Shown one piece after another: positions 8,815-16,520 of a stretch of 64,000 nt of DNA (its first letter is position 1; each line of letters starts with the position of its first letter). The position numbers were made by a program, and so were the translations under genes. The stretch covers positions 496,001 to 560,000 of the forward strand of contig NZ_WAEL01000001.1 of the NCBI RefSeq assembly GCF_011742925.1. Direction: 5' to 3'. The DNA is from Fibrivirga algicola. GTDB taxonomy: Bacteria; Bacteroidota; Bacteroidia; Cytophagales; Spirosomataceae. The notes under the pieces are model-generated. The model had not been told where the DNA came from, made no database searches, and was given only the letters and a program-made list of their open reading frames with translations.

Positions 8815-9216
8815 ATGGTATTAGAGGCTATCTCTCAGTGTACGGTATGTGGTAACGAGTTTCCATACCGTAAAAGCAAACAGTTTTGTTCTAATGCTTG
8901 TAAGCAGCAAGCTTATCTCAAAAGTAAAGCGGGCATTCCCTTAGAACCTATTACGGCTCAGAGAATGCCCAAAGCGGATTTCTCATTGAAAGAGTTTGAA
9001 GACTTCAATGAAGTGCATGGTTGTGATTTCTCAATGCTCTACTACTGCTTCTTTCGTCGTAACCTTCCTGTAACAGCCACATTAGATCAGATCAATATCT
9101 ACATCAATAGCTTTTACAAGCAGATGGATGATGTATACGAATACATGTCAAGTACCAAAGCGTATGCTACGTTTAAAGAAGAGTTCCTAAGTGGTAAGTT
9201 CGTCATAGGAGAATAG
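8815..9216 (+). CDS. Small zinc-finger element protein
   Basis: 133 aa. The N-terminus carries C9-x2-C12 and C25-x3-C29 (QCTVCG ... FCSNACKQQAY), a zinc-ribbon pattern common in small Bacteroidota mobile-element proteins, probably nucleic-acid binding. The remainder (about 50-133) is helical and unrecognised. It starts 131 bp from the divergent gene at 8683 and its 3' end overlaps the convergent primase gene by 14 bp. The role in the element is not known. Confidence 0.7.
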   Translation: MVLEAISQCTVCGNEFPYRKSKQFCSNACKQQAYLKSKAGIPLEPITAQRMPKADFSLKEFEDFNEVHGCDFSMLYYCFFRRNLPVTATLDQINIYINSFYKQMDDVYEYMSSTKAYATFKEEFLSGKFVIGE

Positions 9217-10078
9217 AGCGTCTGCAAAGCATCTCGTTGAAGTCCTTAAAGCCTGCATAGAGCGTTGAAAAGTCGGTGACGTTGGTAGTTGCCGACTTTA
9301 TTGTTTCTTGGGCTTTACGTCCGGTCTTATCAAGATCAAAGAATGTACTTACCCTGCTATATCGCTTTATGTCTGGTAAAGCCTTACTGAGATTCGACAA
9401 TGAGTTTAAAACTATCACGGTAGCAGGAAATGAAGTCTTACCGTAGTACTCCAAAGCAGATAGGAAATCGAAGAATCCTTCAAAGAGTAGGAGCGTACCA
9501 GAATTAGCGAATTGAAACGTAGAAATCGTTTTCGGAGCGAATGAGCCCTTAAAATATTGATTCCGTACTTCGTATCCACCGGCATCATTTGGAAAGCCTA
9601 CAGCAAAGTATTTCTTATTGTTAGCTTGATAATGAATCTCGCGTAAATAACGGCTGTATACTTTTCTCGTTATTCCTCTCTTTTCAACGTACTGTATTAA
9701 GGCTTGATGTTGAAGCGGTTTAACATCGAGAAGAGCAACGCCTGCATTAGTGGCCGTTGAGAGTTGACCGCTAAAAGAAAAGGAGTTTTTCGGTGGCTCT
9801 ATCAAATATGGTTCAAGCTTATTAACGGCATCAAGGAACGTACATCCTGCTAGATGTTGAACCAATGATATAATATCTCCTTTACTTTCTCCGCTCCAAT
9901 CGAAGTAAACGTTCTTGTAAGGATTAACGGCCAATGAAGGGGTTTTCTCATTTGTTTTTGGCGAGCAATAGAAGAACTGGTTTCCTGCTTTGTGAGCGGG
10001 CATGATACCCAGACTGGATAGATAGTCAATGATTGGTATTTGTTTGACCTGTTGAATGATTTGAGGGGCTTTATTCAC
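9203..10078 (-). CDS. DnaG-like primase, CHC2-type finger plus Toprim
   Basis: 291 aa. N-terminal CHC2-like segment (35-75: FFYCSPKTNEKTPSL, then YFDWSGESKGDI) in which the classical zinc cysteines and histidine are mostly lost, as in many Bacteroidota plasmid and element primases. Toprim domain with E200 (LLLFEGFFDF) and the DxD pair D248/D250 (FFDLDKTGRKA). Start is GTG at 10078, preceded by the repeat cluster at 10125-10334. It should lay primers for replication of the excised element. No helicase domain is attached; the ATPase encoded next to it on the same strand may supply that. Confidence 0.85.
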   Translation of the reverse strand: MNKAPQIIQQVKQIPIIDYLSSLGIMPAHKAGNQFFYCSPKTNEKTPSLAVNPYKNVYFDWSGESKGDIISLVQHLAGCTFLDAVNKLEPYLIEPPKNSFSFSGQLSTATNAGVALLDVKPLQHQALIQYVEKRGITRKVYSRYLREIHYQANNKKYFAVGFPNDAGGYEVRNQYFKGSFAPKTISTFQFANSGTLLLFEGFFDFLSALEYYGKTSFPATVIVLNSLSNLSKALPDIKRYSRVSTFFDLDKTGRKAQETIKSATTNVTDFSTLYAGFKDFNEMLCRRSILL

Positions 10079-10124
10079 GTCTTTTTCTTTTAGCGGTAAC
10101 CCTTCACATCCTTTTCGAAAAACT

Positions 10125-10334
10125 CCCTACTACGCTACTACTTTACTACATAAAGGGGCTATCTATCTGATAATCAAATAAACAGTTGTAGTAGGCTTTT
10201 TTCTATGTAGTAGGGGTACGAATGAAAAGTAGTAGGGAAACCAAGTTTGTAGTGATGAGAAAAGACCTAACCCTACTACACTCAAATAGGCTATAAATCA
10301 AAGACTTATTTCCACTTGTAGTAATGTAGTAAGG
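10125..10334. repeat. Iteron-like GTAGTAGG cluster, candidate replication origin
   Basis: Short GTAGTA(GGG) units in both orientations: 10125-10133, 10134-10141 and 10143-10151 (reverse), 10186-10195, 10206-10215, 10228-10237, 10247-10257 (degenerate), 10271-10280 (reverse), and two at 10316-10334. The 269-bp gap between primase and VapE ATPase contains no gene. Clustered oligomers next to replication genes are typical of origins bound by a replication initiator; function is inferred. Confidence 0.6.
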
Positions 10335-10342
10335 TTAGGTCT
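10263..10342. repeat. 17-bp inverted repeat inside the candidate origin
   Basis: AGACCTAACCCTACTAC (10263-10279) matches the complement of GTAGTAAGGTTAGGTCT (10326-10342) at 16 of 17 positions, with a 46-nt loop. Each arm contains one iteron unit. It could extrude as a cruciform or act as a termination/attenuation structure in front of the primase message. Confidence 0.6.
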
Positions 10343-10347
10343 AAAAG

Positions 10348-11574
10348 TTATTGGTTTATTGAACCGGTTAACGTTTGAGAAACCCAGTACCCTTTGACAG
10401 GAAATAATCCGTTTGGACGTCTTGCCGTAATCTGTTCAAAACCCAGATGTACTAAGGCTTTACCAATGTTGTTATCGTTAAGTCTTACTTTCCCCTCTGT
10501 CAAGATACTGAGCCGTTTCCCAATTTCTGTAGCGGTAAGGAACTCCGATTTAGGGTTCTCTTTAACCTTTGCTCTATCTACAGGCAGGAAGTAATGATTT
10601 AACAAATCAATCTCGGGTGTAGTCCGTTGGTGCTTGCGGTTGTTGCTCTCAGAGCGTTCCAGTTCTTCACGAGTCAACTCGTACTTAAAACCGTCTTTCA
10701 ACAGCGCATAGGCTTGCGCCCACACCTTGTTAATGTCAACGTTTGCCCCGTACCCCTTTGGCCCGCCCAGATCGTGTTTGATGCCGTAGGTTTCAAAGAC
10801 GAGCCAACGGACGTTACCCGTTACATCGGTCAGAAACTCGTTTTGATTAGTGCTACCTAGAAAGCTTGCTCGCCGTTGTATCTGGGTTTCCCGTTCAGCA
10901 TAGGGCCGCCGAATCTTTACCCGTTCTTCTGTCAGGTAGGCTTTGAACTTGTTGGTATCTGATTTTGACAGAGAAGACAATTCATCAAGGTTGATCAGAA
11001 TATTTTCACCTAATGCAATACGTCCGTCTTTGCTTTCAAAGTCAATATTCTCTTTATAGTAGTCTCGCAATGGTAGCGGACAGAGAAACCGTAGAAACGA
11101 CGTTTTGCCGTCATTTTGCTTGCCATACAGGACAAAGCATTGCTTGTTGAACTTAGCATGACCAATTGAGCAAGCAACCGTCCTGACAAGCATTTTTTTA
11201 AACATTGACCCAAACCAGTTAGGGTCAGGTACATCAACGTAAGATGCAAAGTCAGCTATATAATCCGGTTGTGTGCTGTCCCATAGTGGTAAGCCTTCAA
11301 AATACTCTTTGAATGGGTCATGCTCTGGAATGAAGTCAGATCGTAGCAGAGCTTTCAGTTGGTCTTTGAAGCGTCCAAAGCCTTTCTCATAAAGCTCTCG
11401 TAGCAGGTTGTTTTCGTTCATCTCACGAAAGCAAGGCTCGCCAACTGGCTTGTACTGTAGAACGTTAGAAACAATGTCTAGTCTGAACTCATACCGCTCA
11501 GTTAGGTATTCACGTATGCGCGTGATGATTGGAATCTGTTCGGTTTGAACAGAGTTTTTGGCTATATTTGCCAT
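10348..11574 (-). CDS. VapE/VirE-type P-loop ATPase of the element
   Basis: 408 aa. Walker A GKQNDGKTS (151-159), Walker B ILINLDEL (192-199), sensor STNQ (241-244) and arginine-finger segment GNVRWLVF (253-260). This is the virulence-associated E family, a superfamily-3-like helicase/ATPase found in phage satellites, prophages and Bacteroidota elements. The N-terminal ~120 residues are a wing without clear motifs. It lies upstream of the primase on the same strand, separated by the iteron-like region, which fits a role in opening the origin. ATG at 11574 is the only well-placed start. Confidence 0.88.
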   Translation of the reverse strand: MANIAKNSVQTEQIPIITRIREYLTERYEFRLDIVSNVLQYKPVGEPCFREMNENNLLRELYEKGFGRFKDQLKALLRSDFIPEHDPFKEYFEGLPLWDSTQPDYIADFASYVDVPDPNWFGSMFKKMLVRTVACSIGHAKFNKQCFVLYGKQNDGKTSFLRFLCPLPLRDYYKENIDFESKDGRIALGENILINLDELSSLSKSDTNKFKAYLTEERVKIRRPYAERETQIQRRASFLGSTNQNEFLTDVTGNVRWLVFETYGIKHDLGGPKGYGANVDINKVWAQAYALLKDGFKYELTREELERSESNNRKHQRTTPEIDLLNHYFLPVDRAKVKENPKSEFLTATEIGKRLSILTEGKVRLNDNNIGKALVHLGFEQITARRPNGLFPVKGYWVSQTLTGSINQ

Positions 11575-11632
11575 ACGAAATTTTTGTTATTAATGTGTTT
11601 TAGATACTCTTAATCGCCGTGTCTGAGACTCA

Positions 11633-11671
11633 AGCCCGCTCACTACTGGTAATAGTGAGCGGGCTTTTTTT
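11633..11671 (+). terminator. Strong plus-strand terminator between two minus-strand genes
   Basis: Arms AGCCCGCTCACTA and TAGTGAGCGGGCT enclose CTGGTAA and are followed on the plus strand by TTTTTTT. On the minus strand, the direction of both flanking genes, no T-run follows. It therefore appears placed to stop plus-strand RNA coming from the vapE side. Confidence 0.75.
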
Positions 11672-11682
11672 GTGGGTGCTGT

Positions 11683-12921
11683 TTATGTCATAGCGAATTT
11701 GCGTTTAGAGAGATCACCCATTTCACGTACTACCGTTCTATCCATCGTCACGGCGTAATGCTTGGCGGTAGTGGTGAAAGACGAGTGACCCAGAATTGAT
11801 TGAAGAGCAACGGGTGTAATGCCGTTGTTTACCAGAAACGTTGCCGCCGATTTGCGGCCAACGTGTGTAGTGAGGTGTTTAGAAATCCCACAGATACCGG
11901 CTATCTCTTTTAGATAGCTGTTCATTTTCTGATTCGATATAAGCGGAATCAGTTTACCGTGAAACTCACAATACCCCCACTTTTTATATTTTTCGATGAG
12001 AGCCAGGGCGGGCGGTAATAGTGGAATGATACAAGGAGCTTGTGTCTTCGCCCGCTTGATGCGTAAGCAGGTCATTCCATCGATGACGGTTATACAGTCC
12101 TTTGTCACGTTGTGAAGGTCTGTATAGGCCAATCCGGTATAAATCTGGAACATGAATCCATCTCTAACCAGATCGAACGTATCATTATGAAACTGATAAG
12201 CTCTTAGCTGCTCAATCTCTATTTCATCCAGATAGACAATATTTACCCGTTCATGCTTGAGCCGAACGTTTCGGAGCGGATTACGGGGTATATGCTCTGA
12301 GTCTTCAGCAAGGTTTAAGACCTGCATAGCAACTCGTATGACCTTATTAGCGTAGTTCTGAGAGTAGTTCCTGCCCTTCATATAGGCCATGACATCAGGA
12401 ACAAAAACGGGCTTAATCTCGCCTAAGCGCAAGTTCAATTTACCTGTATCTCTCAGGTAATCGAGTAAACGATATTGAGCCGTAACAATGGCTTTTAGTG
12501 TACCCTTCGTAGTTCCTTTGCCTGTCTGTTGTCGGTAACGGTCAACAAGCTGAGTTAGTAACTCACGGAACATGGGTGTTTTTTCCGTATAGCCCGCTTG
12601 CTCCATAACCATATCAGCAAGTCGGCTCAGGTCAATTACTTCACCCGACAAACTGACCTTACTAAAGGCTTGCTCAAAGTTCGATTTCATACTTTGGAGC
12701 AACTGAGTAGCAGGTACGTTTCCAACAATAGAAAAGTCCTTTGTACTCAGTTCATCGACCTTGCAAGTCATACCCGAATGAACGGTTTTGCTTTGGCCGT
12801 TGAACTTGATTTCAAACATGATAGGAGCGAAGCCTTGTGCGTTCTCAGCCTGTTTACGTCTCCAACAAATGACCCTAAAGGGCTTGATTCGTTCTTGCTT
12901 AGTAGTTGTGCTATATGCCAT
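11683..12921 (-). CDS. Tyrosine recombinase/integrase of the tRNA-Val element
   Basis: About 412 aa from ATG 12921; an in-frame ATG at 12945 would add eight residues. The chosen start gives the usual short lead to the arm-binding strand. Catalytic domain from about residue 240 (numbering from 12945): HVGRKSAAT gives H361 and R364, GHSSFTTT gives H387, and KHYAVT gives the nucleophile Y397. The first conserved arginine is again replaced (TGLAYTDL). It should catalyse attP x attB recombination at the tRNA-Val 3' end. It sits about 4 kb from the nearer attachment site, which is unusual. The small XRE gene lies just upstream on the same strand. Confidence 0.9.
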   Translation of the reverse strand: MAYSTTTKQERIKPFRVICWRRKQAENAQGFAPIMFEIKFNGQSKTVHSGMTCKVDELSTKDFSIVGNVPATQLLQSMKSNFEQAFSKVSLSGEVIDLSRLADMVMEQAGYTEKTPMFRELLTQLVDRYRQQTGKGTTKGTLKAIVTAQYRLLDYLRDTGKLNLRLGEIKPVFVPDVMAYMKGRNYSQNYANKVIRVAMQVLNLAEDSEHIPRNPLRNVRLKHERVNIVYLDEIEIEQLRAYQFHNDTFDLVRDGFMFQIYTGLAYTDLHNVTKDCITVIDGMTCLRIKRAKTQAPCIIPLLPPALALIEKYKKWGYCEFHGKLIPLISNQKMNSYLKEIAGICGISKHLTTHVGRKSAATFLVNNGITPVALQSILGHSSFTTTAKHYAVTMDRTVVREMGDLSKRKFAMT

Positions 12922-12972
12922 AGTGAAGGGTATAGGACTAACCATGTACAGTATGAGTACATGGTTAGTGAT

Positions 12973-13185
12973 TTAAATGAGATCAGCTACAGGCACATTG
13001 AATACTTGAGCAATGCTCTTAAGCTCGTCTGAGTTAGGCTTGAGCTTTCCATCTCTAAGCATACCCCATCGCTTCTGATTGATTCCTGTTCTGTGGTAGA
13101 ACTTCTTGTCAAATTTGACAGTAACCCCAATCTGGGCTTCAAAGCCTTCTATAGCCCGGCTAATAGGCGTGTTGATACATCTCAT
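12973..13185 (-). CDS. Small XRE-like helix-turn-helix protein
   Basis: 70 aa. The C-terminal half (RTGINQKRWGMLRDGK, then ELKSIAQVFNVPVADLI) fits an XRE/Cro helix-turn-helix ending in the usual DLI tail. It is upstream of the integrase on the same strand, so it may work as a Cro-like or excision-directing regulator. It diverges from the larger XRE gene at 13333. The operator-like palindrome at 13190-13215 touches its start codon. Confidence 0.75.
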   Translation of the reverse strand: MRCINTPISRAIEGFEAQIGVTVKFDKKFYHRTGINQKRWGMLRDGKLKPNSDELKSIAQVFNVPVADLI

Positions 13186-13189
13186 TTTG

Positions 13190-13241
13190 TATTGTGCTAT
13201 AAACGTTGCACAATATTAGAGATGATTTTAATAATGTGCAA
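13190..13241. promoter_or_regulatory. Operator-like palindromes between the divergent regulators
   Basis: TATTGTGC (13190-13197) and GCACAATA (13208-13215) form a perfect 8-bp inverted repeat with a 10-nt spacer, 5 bp from the start codon of the small XRE gene. The second arm is also shared with a wider pair, TTGCACAATATT (13206-13217) and AATAATGTGCAA (13230-13241), with one mismatch. Repeated GTGCAA/TTGCAC half-sites in a divergent regulator gap are typical of lysogeny-type switches. Confidence 0.7.
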
Positions 13242-13332
13242 TATTTTGAACAATATATTTTAGAATGTGACAATAAAAGAGCTAGATGATTCCTAAAAGA
13301 ACTATTTCTTTGTCAAGTTTTACAATTGTGAC

Positions 13333-13770
13333 ATGGATATAACGAATAATATTAAGCAAGCTCGTGAGCGTAAAGGCTTGAAACAAGCTGATATGGCCGA
13401 GCGGATGGGCATAGAGCGGAGCAACTATAGCCGAATAGAGAATAGAGGGAACGAGATATCAGTACGGCAGCTACAGGATATAGCTAAGGCACTTGATGTA
13501 GAGTTGATTGAGCTTGTCTTTCCAGAGCAGTATTCCTCGTTGATTCAAGGCAACAAAACTATTATGACTCTGGCAACTCGAGAACAAGAGTATTTAGAGC
13601 AAAATAGAAAACTTGAGACATTCGTTAAATTCATTATGGAATTTGGTCAAGGCATGGAAAAGCTAGGGCTTACAAAAGAAGCATTCTCAACTTTGCTAGA
13701 CCCTAAAGGTGATATTGAGAAGATGGCTAAAGAAAGATTGGAAAAGCTTAAGGATGACCTTTCTTATTAG
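13333..13770 (+). CDS. XRE-family repressor
   Basis: 145 aa. Residues 5-62 are a standard HTH_3 fold (IKQARERKGLKQADMAERMG, then YSRIENRGNEISV, ending ALDVELIELVF). The C-terminal part (75-145) is predicted helical, suited to dimerisation; no peptidase or RecA-cleavable motif is seen, so induction is not SOS-like. Divergent from the small XRE gene across 147 bp holding palindromes, as master repressors of satellites and prophages are. Its last 4 bp overlap the end of the convergent HD-ATPase gene. Confidence 0.85.
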   Translation: MDITNNIKQARERKGLKQADMAERMGIERSNYSRIENRGNEISVRQLQDIAKALDVELIELVFPEQYSSLIQGNKTIMTLATREQEYLEQNRKLETFVKFIMEFGQGMEKLGLTKEAFSTLLDPKGDIEKMAKERLEKLKDDLSY

Positions 13771-16265
13771 TTGTCTTGTTTTTCTAAAAATGACCTTTTC
13801 GAAAAATGCAGTTGGATGAAACTTTCAAGAAGATTTTTTTGGTCAATCGTAAAATTACTGTTGTGTAATACTCCAAGATAAATAGCTTTAGATAGAGTAT
13901 AATTAAAATCCTCAATAATAGACTCGTTTAAATTGTTACGAGATACATCAGGAAGTACTCTTTTATCTATTACATTGATTTTAAGACTTATTAATTTGAA
14001 TAAAGGCATCTCAAATGGAATCCTATAAGAGTGTTTGCTAATATAAACTTTTCTTAAAAATATTTCAGAGTTTCGAGATGGCCTAAAAGAAAATAATTCA
14101 GGAATTTCTACCCTTCGATTATATATAAAAACCTCAGGTATATTCGGTATGTGAAAAACCGGTATAAACTTCTTTTCTATAATTACTTCACAGTTCGAAC
14201 ATTGTCCTAATTCTTGAAATTTTTCGTAATGCAAATCGTTGAAAACTAATGAATTTGAAGACATAAAGCCAGTTTTTACCTCTTTAATTTGTTTTTCATT
14301 CATCAAAATATTTATTAATTTTACTCCTTCTTTAATCCTTCTTAGAGCTTTTTCCCCATCTCCATCATAGTAATCTAACGCTTGTTCATAGTCATATTTA
14401 TAACTCGAACTAATTATAGGTACTTCTAGATAAGCTAATTTTCCGTTGAAAATGAAATCTTTCAAATCGACACTTTCGTCTAATTTGATAAACTTATCTG
14501 ATTCGCTATCATATATGTATGTATCGTTCTGAAAAGCATCACTAGAGTATTTGATAAAATTACTTTTTATTGCAACGATAATATGTCCCGTGACATTATC
14601 TAAATATCTAGATATGTCAATTATGTATTCGTCTTTACCTAGATTATGATCTATAGTTAAGTTGTTTTCTATATTATAAATTTGGGAATGATCTAAATCA
14701 ATTAATTTAATGTTTAAATTGTCAGTAATGAAATAGGTTTTTAAGAAAATACTAACTTCCTCTATACTATTATCAAAAGCCTCCATGAATGTAGAATAAT
14801 TCAAAACTATTTCTGTTCCAGAAAAACTAATATCTTCCCTTTCAGAAATGGAAGTATATTCGCTACTGTGTTCTAAATCAACGTCATACCTGTCGTTAGA
14901 AAGGTAGTATCTTGTGCTTAGCCGTACAGTTGGTGATAGCATGAAGCAAGATAGAAATCCTATTCCATAATTTCCAATTGGCTGATATGAATAACCTTTT
15001 AATTTGAAATTTTTTGAAGAATAGTAAGAAGACCCAATGCTCAAAAAATGATTTTTAATAGTATCAATAGTCATTCCAGTACCATTATCCTTTATCGTGA
15101 CTGTATTCTCTTTTTTATTGATAATAATTTTTATAGTTGCAATGTAATAATCATCGCCAAAAGTTGCTCTATTTCTTTCTTCTTCTGCTCTAACTTCACA
15201 CGCATCTATCGCATTTTGAACTATTTCTCTTAAACCAAGATGTTCAGACCCGTATATGTTTTTTCCCATTAATAAGTTGCTAATGGCTTTGAAATTTAAA
15301 GCCATCTTATGATCTGAAAATGTATATCCTTTCGGTGTGATGTTATTTTCAATTATTGGATTAAAATTTATGTTATAAGTTAAGTCCATCTTCTCTGTCA
15401 GTTTTATACAGTCTGATAATTCAAGCTGTACCCAATCTATATATGACAGTACTTTCCTGTGAATACTAGGATTGTCGCAGGTTCCGTAAAATACTATCTT
15501 TTTATTATTTGTTTTAATGTCTATCTCTATTTTATTATTATTGCTTATCACAAAATGCTGCCTCCATTCTTCATCACTTATAGATTTTGGATTAATTAGT
15601 TCATAAAGTTTATATGGAGTTCTTTGCGTATCTATATCAAGAATATCTGCCATCCTAAGGAGGCTTGCGCAGTACTGAGGATTGAAATTATAGTCTCCTT
15701 TTACAATGTGGTTGGATAATTTTTTTGTTATCCAGTCAATACTTTCTGTGTGACTCTGACATATTAAAGCAACTTCCTCTGTGAAGTTATTTGTAGGTTG
15801 GTTAGGTAAATGTAGCTTGTCGCTGAGGTGATCTTTTATGTATTTACTTGATCTTTCAGCGTGAATATTTCTTACAAACTCTTGAATAGCAACCCCTTCA
15901 TTCTCGTAATATTTTAAGTACGCAGAATAGTTACCTTTTGAAGAGACATACTTATCTTGTCTGATTTGATCTAACTCGGTGTCCCATACAGCCATACCAA
16001 TGTCATGAAGTAGGGCAGAATAGCATAAAACAATTATTTCTAGATCGCTTATCTTAGTAATGTCGTTAATGAATTCGTACATAATATCCATTATTCTATT
16101 GGAATGTTGGATGTTGTGCAATGTGTAAGTGGCGAAAACGACGGGGATTCTATTATTTAATATTGTAGCTGATTCTTCGTACACTTCTTCAAACGTATGT
16201 ACTAAATGGCTGTTTCTGCGAGCTAACTCTTTGAAGAAGTTTAATTCTGTGATGTTCTTGTCCAT
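13767..16265 (-). CDS. HD phosphohydrolase fused to Hsp90-like GHKL ATPase
   Basis: 832 aa. N-terminal HD-type domain: H50/H54 (LHNIQHSNR), H87-D88 (LLHDIG), H172 (CQSHTES) and D207 (RMADILD), the spacing expected of a metal-dependent phosphohydrolase. Then an Hsp90-like ATPase: N box LREIVQNAIDAC (E347, N351), D393-x-G-x-G (IKDNGTGM) and glycine lid GNYGIGF (431-437). The last ~300 residues resemble no domain I can name. No membrane segment. It is the last gene before attR, in a cargo position. Related Hsp90-like ATPases with nuclease or hydrolase partners occur in defence islands, so an abortive-infection-like role using nucleotide hydrolysis is plausible but inferred. Confidence 0.85.
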   Translation of the reverse strand: MDKNITELNFFKELARRNSHLVHTFEEVYEESATILNNRIPVVFATYTLHNIQHSNRIMDIMYEFINDITKISDLEIIVLCYSALLHDIGMAVWDTELDQIRQDKYVSSKGNYSAYLKYYENEGVAIQEFVRNIHAERSSKYIKDHLSDKLHLPNQPTNNFTEEVALICQSHTESIDWITKKLSNHIVKGDYNFNPQYCASLLRMADILDIDTQRTPYKLYELINPKSISDEEWRQHFVISNNNKIEIDIKTNNKKIVFYGTCDNPSIHRKVLSYIDWVQLELSDCIKLTEKMDLTYNINFNPIIENNITPKGYTFSDHKMALNFKAISNLLMGKNIYGSEHLGLREIVQNAIDACEVRAEEERNRATFGDDYYIATIKIIINKKENTVTIKDNGTGMTIDTIKNHFLSIGSSYYSSKNFKLKGYSYQPIGNYGIGFLSCFMLSPTVRLSTRYYLSNDRYDVDLEHSSEYTSISEREDISFSGTEIVLNYSTFMEAFDNSIEEVSIFLKTYFITDNLNIKLIDLDHSQIYNIENNLTIDHNLGKDEYIIDISRYLDNVTGHIIVAIKSNFIKYSSDAFQNDTYIYDSESDKFIKLDESVDLKDFIFNGKLAYLEVPIISSSYKYDYEQALDYYDGDGEKALRRIKEGVKLINILMNEKQIKEVKTGFMSSNSLVFNDLHYEKFQELGQCSNCEVIIEKKFIPVFHIPNIPEVFIYNRRVEIPELFSFRPSRNSEIFLRKVYISKHSYRIPFEMPLFKLISLKINVIDKRVLPDVSRNNLNESIIEDFNYTLSKAIYLGVLHNSNFTIDQKNLLESFIQLHFSKRSFLEKQDN

Positions 16266-16465
16266 ATATAGATTAGAAAGATAGCCCTAACATAATAGCT
16301 TACTGAAGCTAAGTTAACTTACTGTTGACTACTAGCCTATTAGCATCTTGGGCTCATGTGACATTATAGTTCAAGTAGTGATATGGATGACTAACTAACA
16401 AACAAAAATCAGATAATATTTGTAATGTTCTTATAATCAGATATTTATGATGCTTAGTTCTTGTT
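16266..16465. other. Right end of the element, no gene
   Basis: AT-rich 200 bp between the HD-ATPase start and attR. It must hold the promoter of that gene. No long repeat or reading frame is apparent. Confidence 0.6.
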
Positions 16466-16478
16466 CCTCAACTCCCAC
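16466..16478 (+). repeat. attR: second copy of the tRNA 3' end repeat
   Basis: Exact copy of 5804-5816. The flanking sequence to the left differs from the tRNA, so no second tRNA can form. Base composition changes sharply just to the right. Confidence 0.8.
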
Positions 16479-16488
16479 ATTGAAGATC

Positions 16489-16520
16489 AAGCACTTAGCA
16501 TTATTGCTAAGTGCTTTTTT
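16489..16520 (+). terminator. Displaced native terminator of tRNA-Val
   Basis: Twelve-base perfect arms AAGCACTTAGCA (16489-16500) and TGCTAAGTGCTT (16505-16516) followed by T's. Located 10 bp past attR with no gene ending here, it is best read as the tRNA's original terminator, pushed 10.7 kb away by the insertion. Confidence 0.7.

Larger units (their letters stand above)
5804..16478. mobile_element. Compact 10.7-kb integrative element with defence cargo
   Basis: Bounded by a direct repeat of the tRNA-Val 3' end and clearly AT-richer than the DNA after 16.5 kb. Contents: RT and possible HEPN-like gene; Zn-finger protein; primase; VapE ATPase; integrase; divergent XRE regulators; HD-Hsp90-like ATPase. 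No relaxase, coupling protein, capsid, terminase or holin is visible. The set integrase, repressor pair, primase and SF3-like ATPase resembles phage satellites such as PICIs or P4-like elements, but the family assignment is inference. Unusually, the integrase sits in the middle, with cargo at both ends. Confidence 0.8.

Noticed and set aside
10125-10334. CRISPR array
   Set aside because: Units are under 12 bp, in both orientations and with uneven spacing; no cas gene in the window.
12598-13032. 144-codon plus-strand frame
   Set aside because: Lies opposite the integrase and small XRE genes, which have clear domains.
5804-16478. Complete prophage or conjugative element
   Set aside because: No terminase, capsid, tail, lysis, relaxase or type IV secretion gene can be seen.
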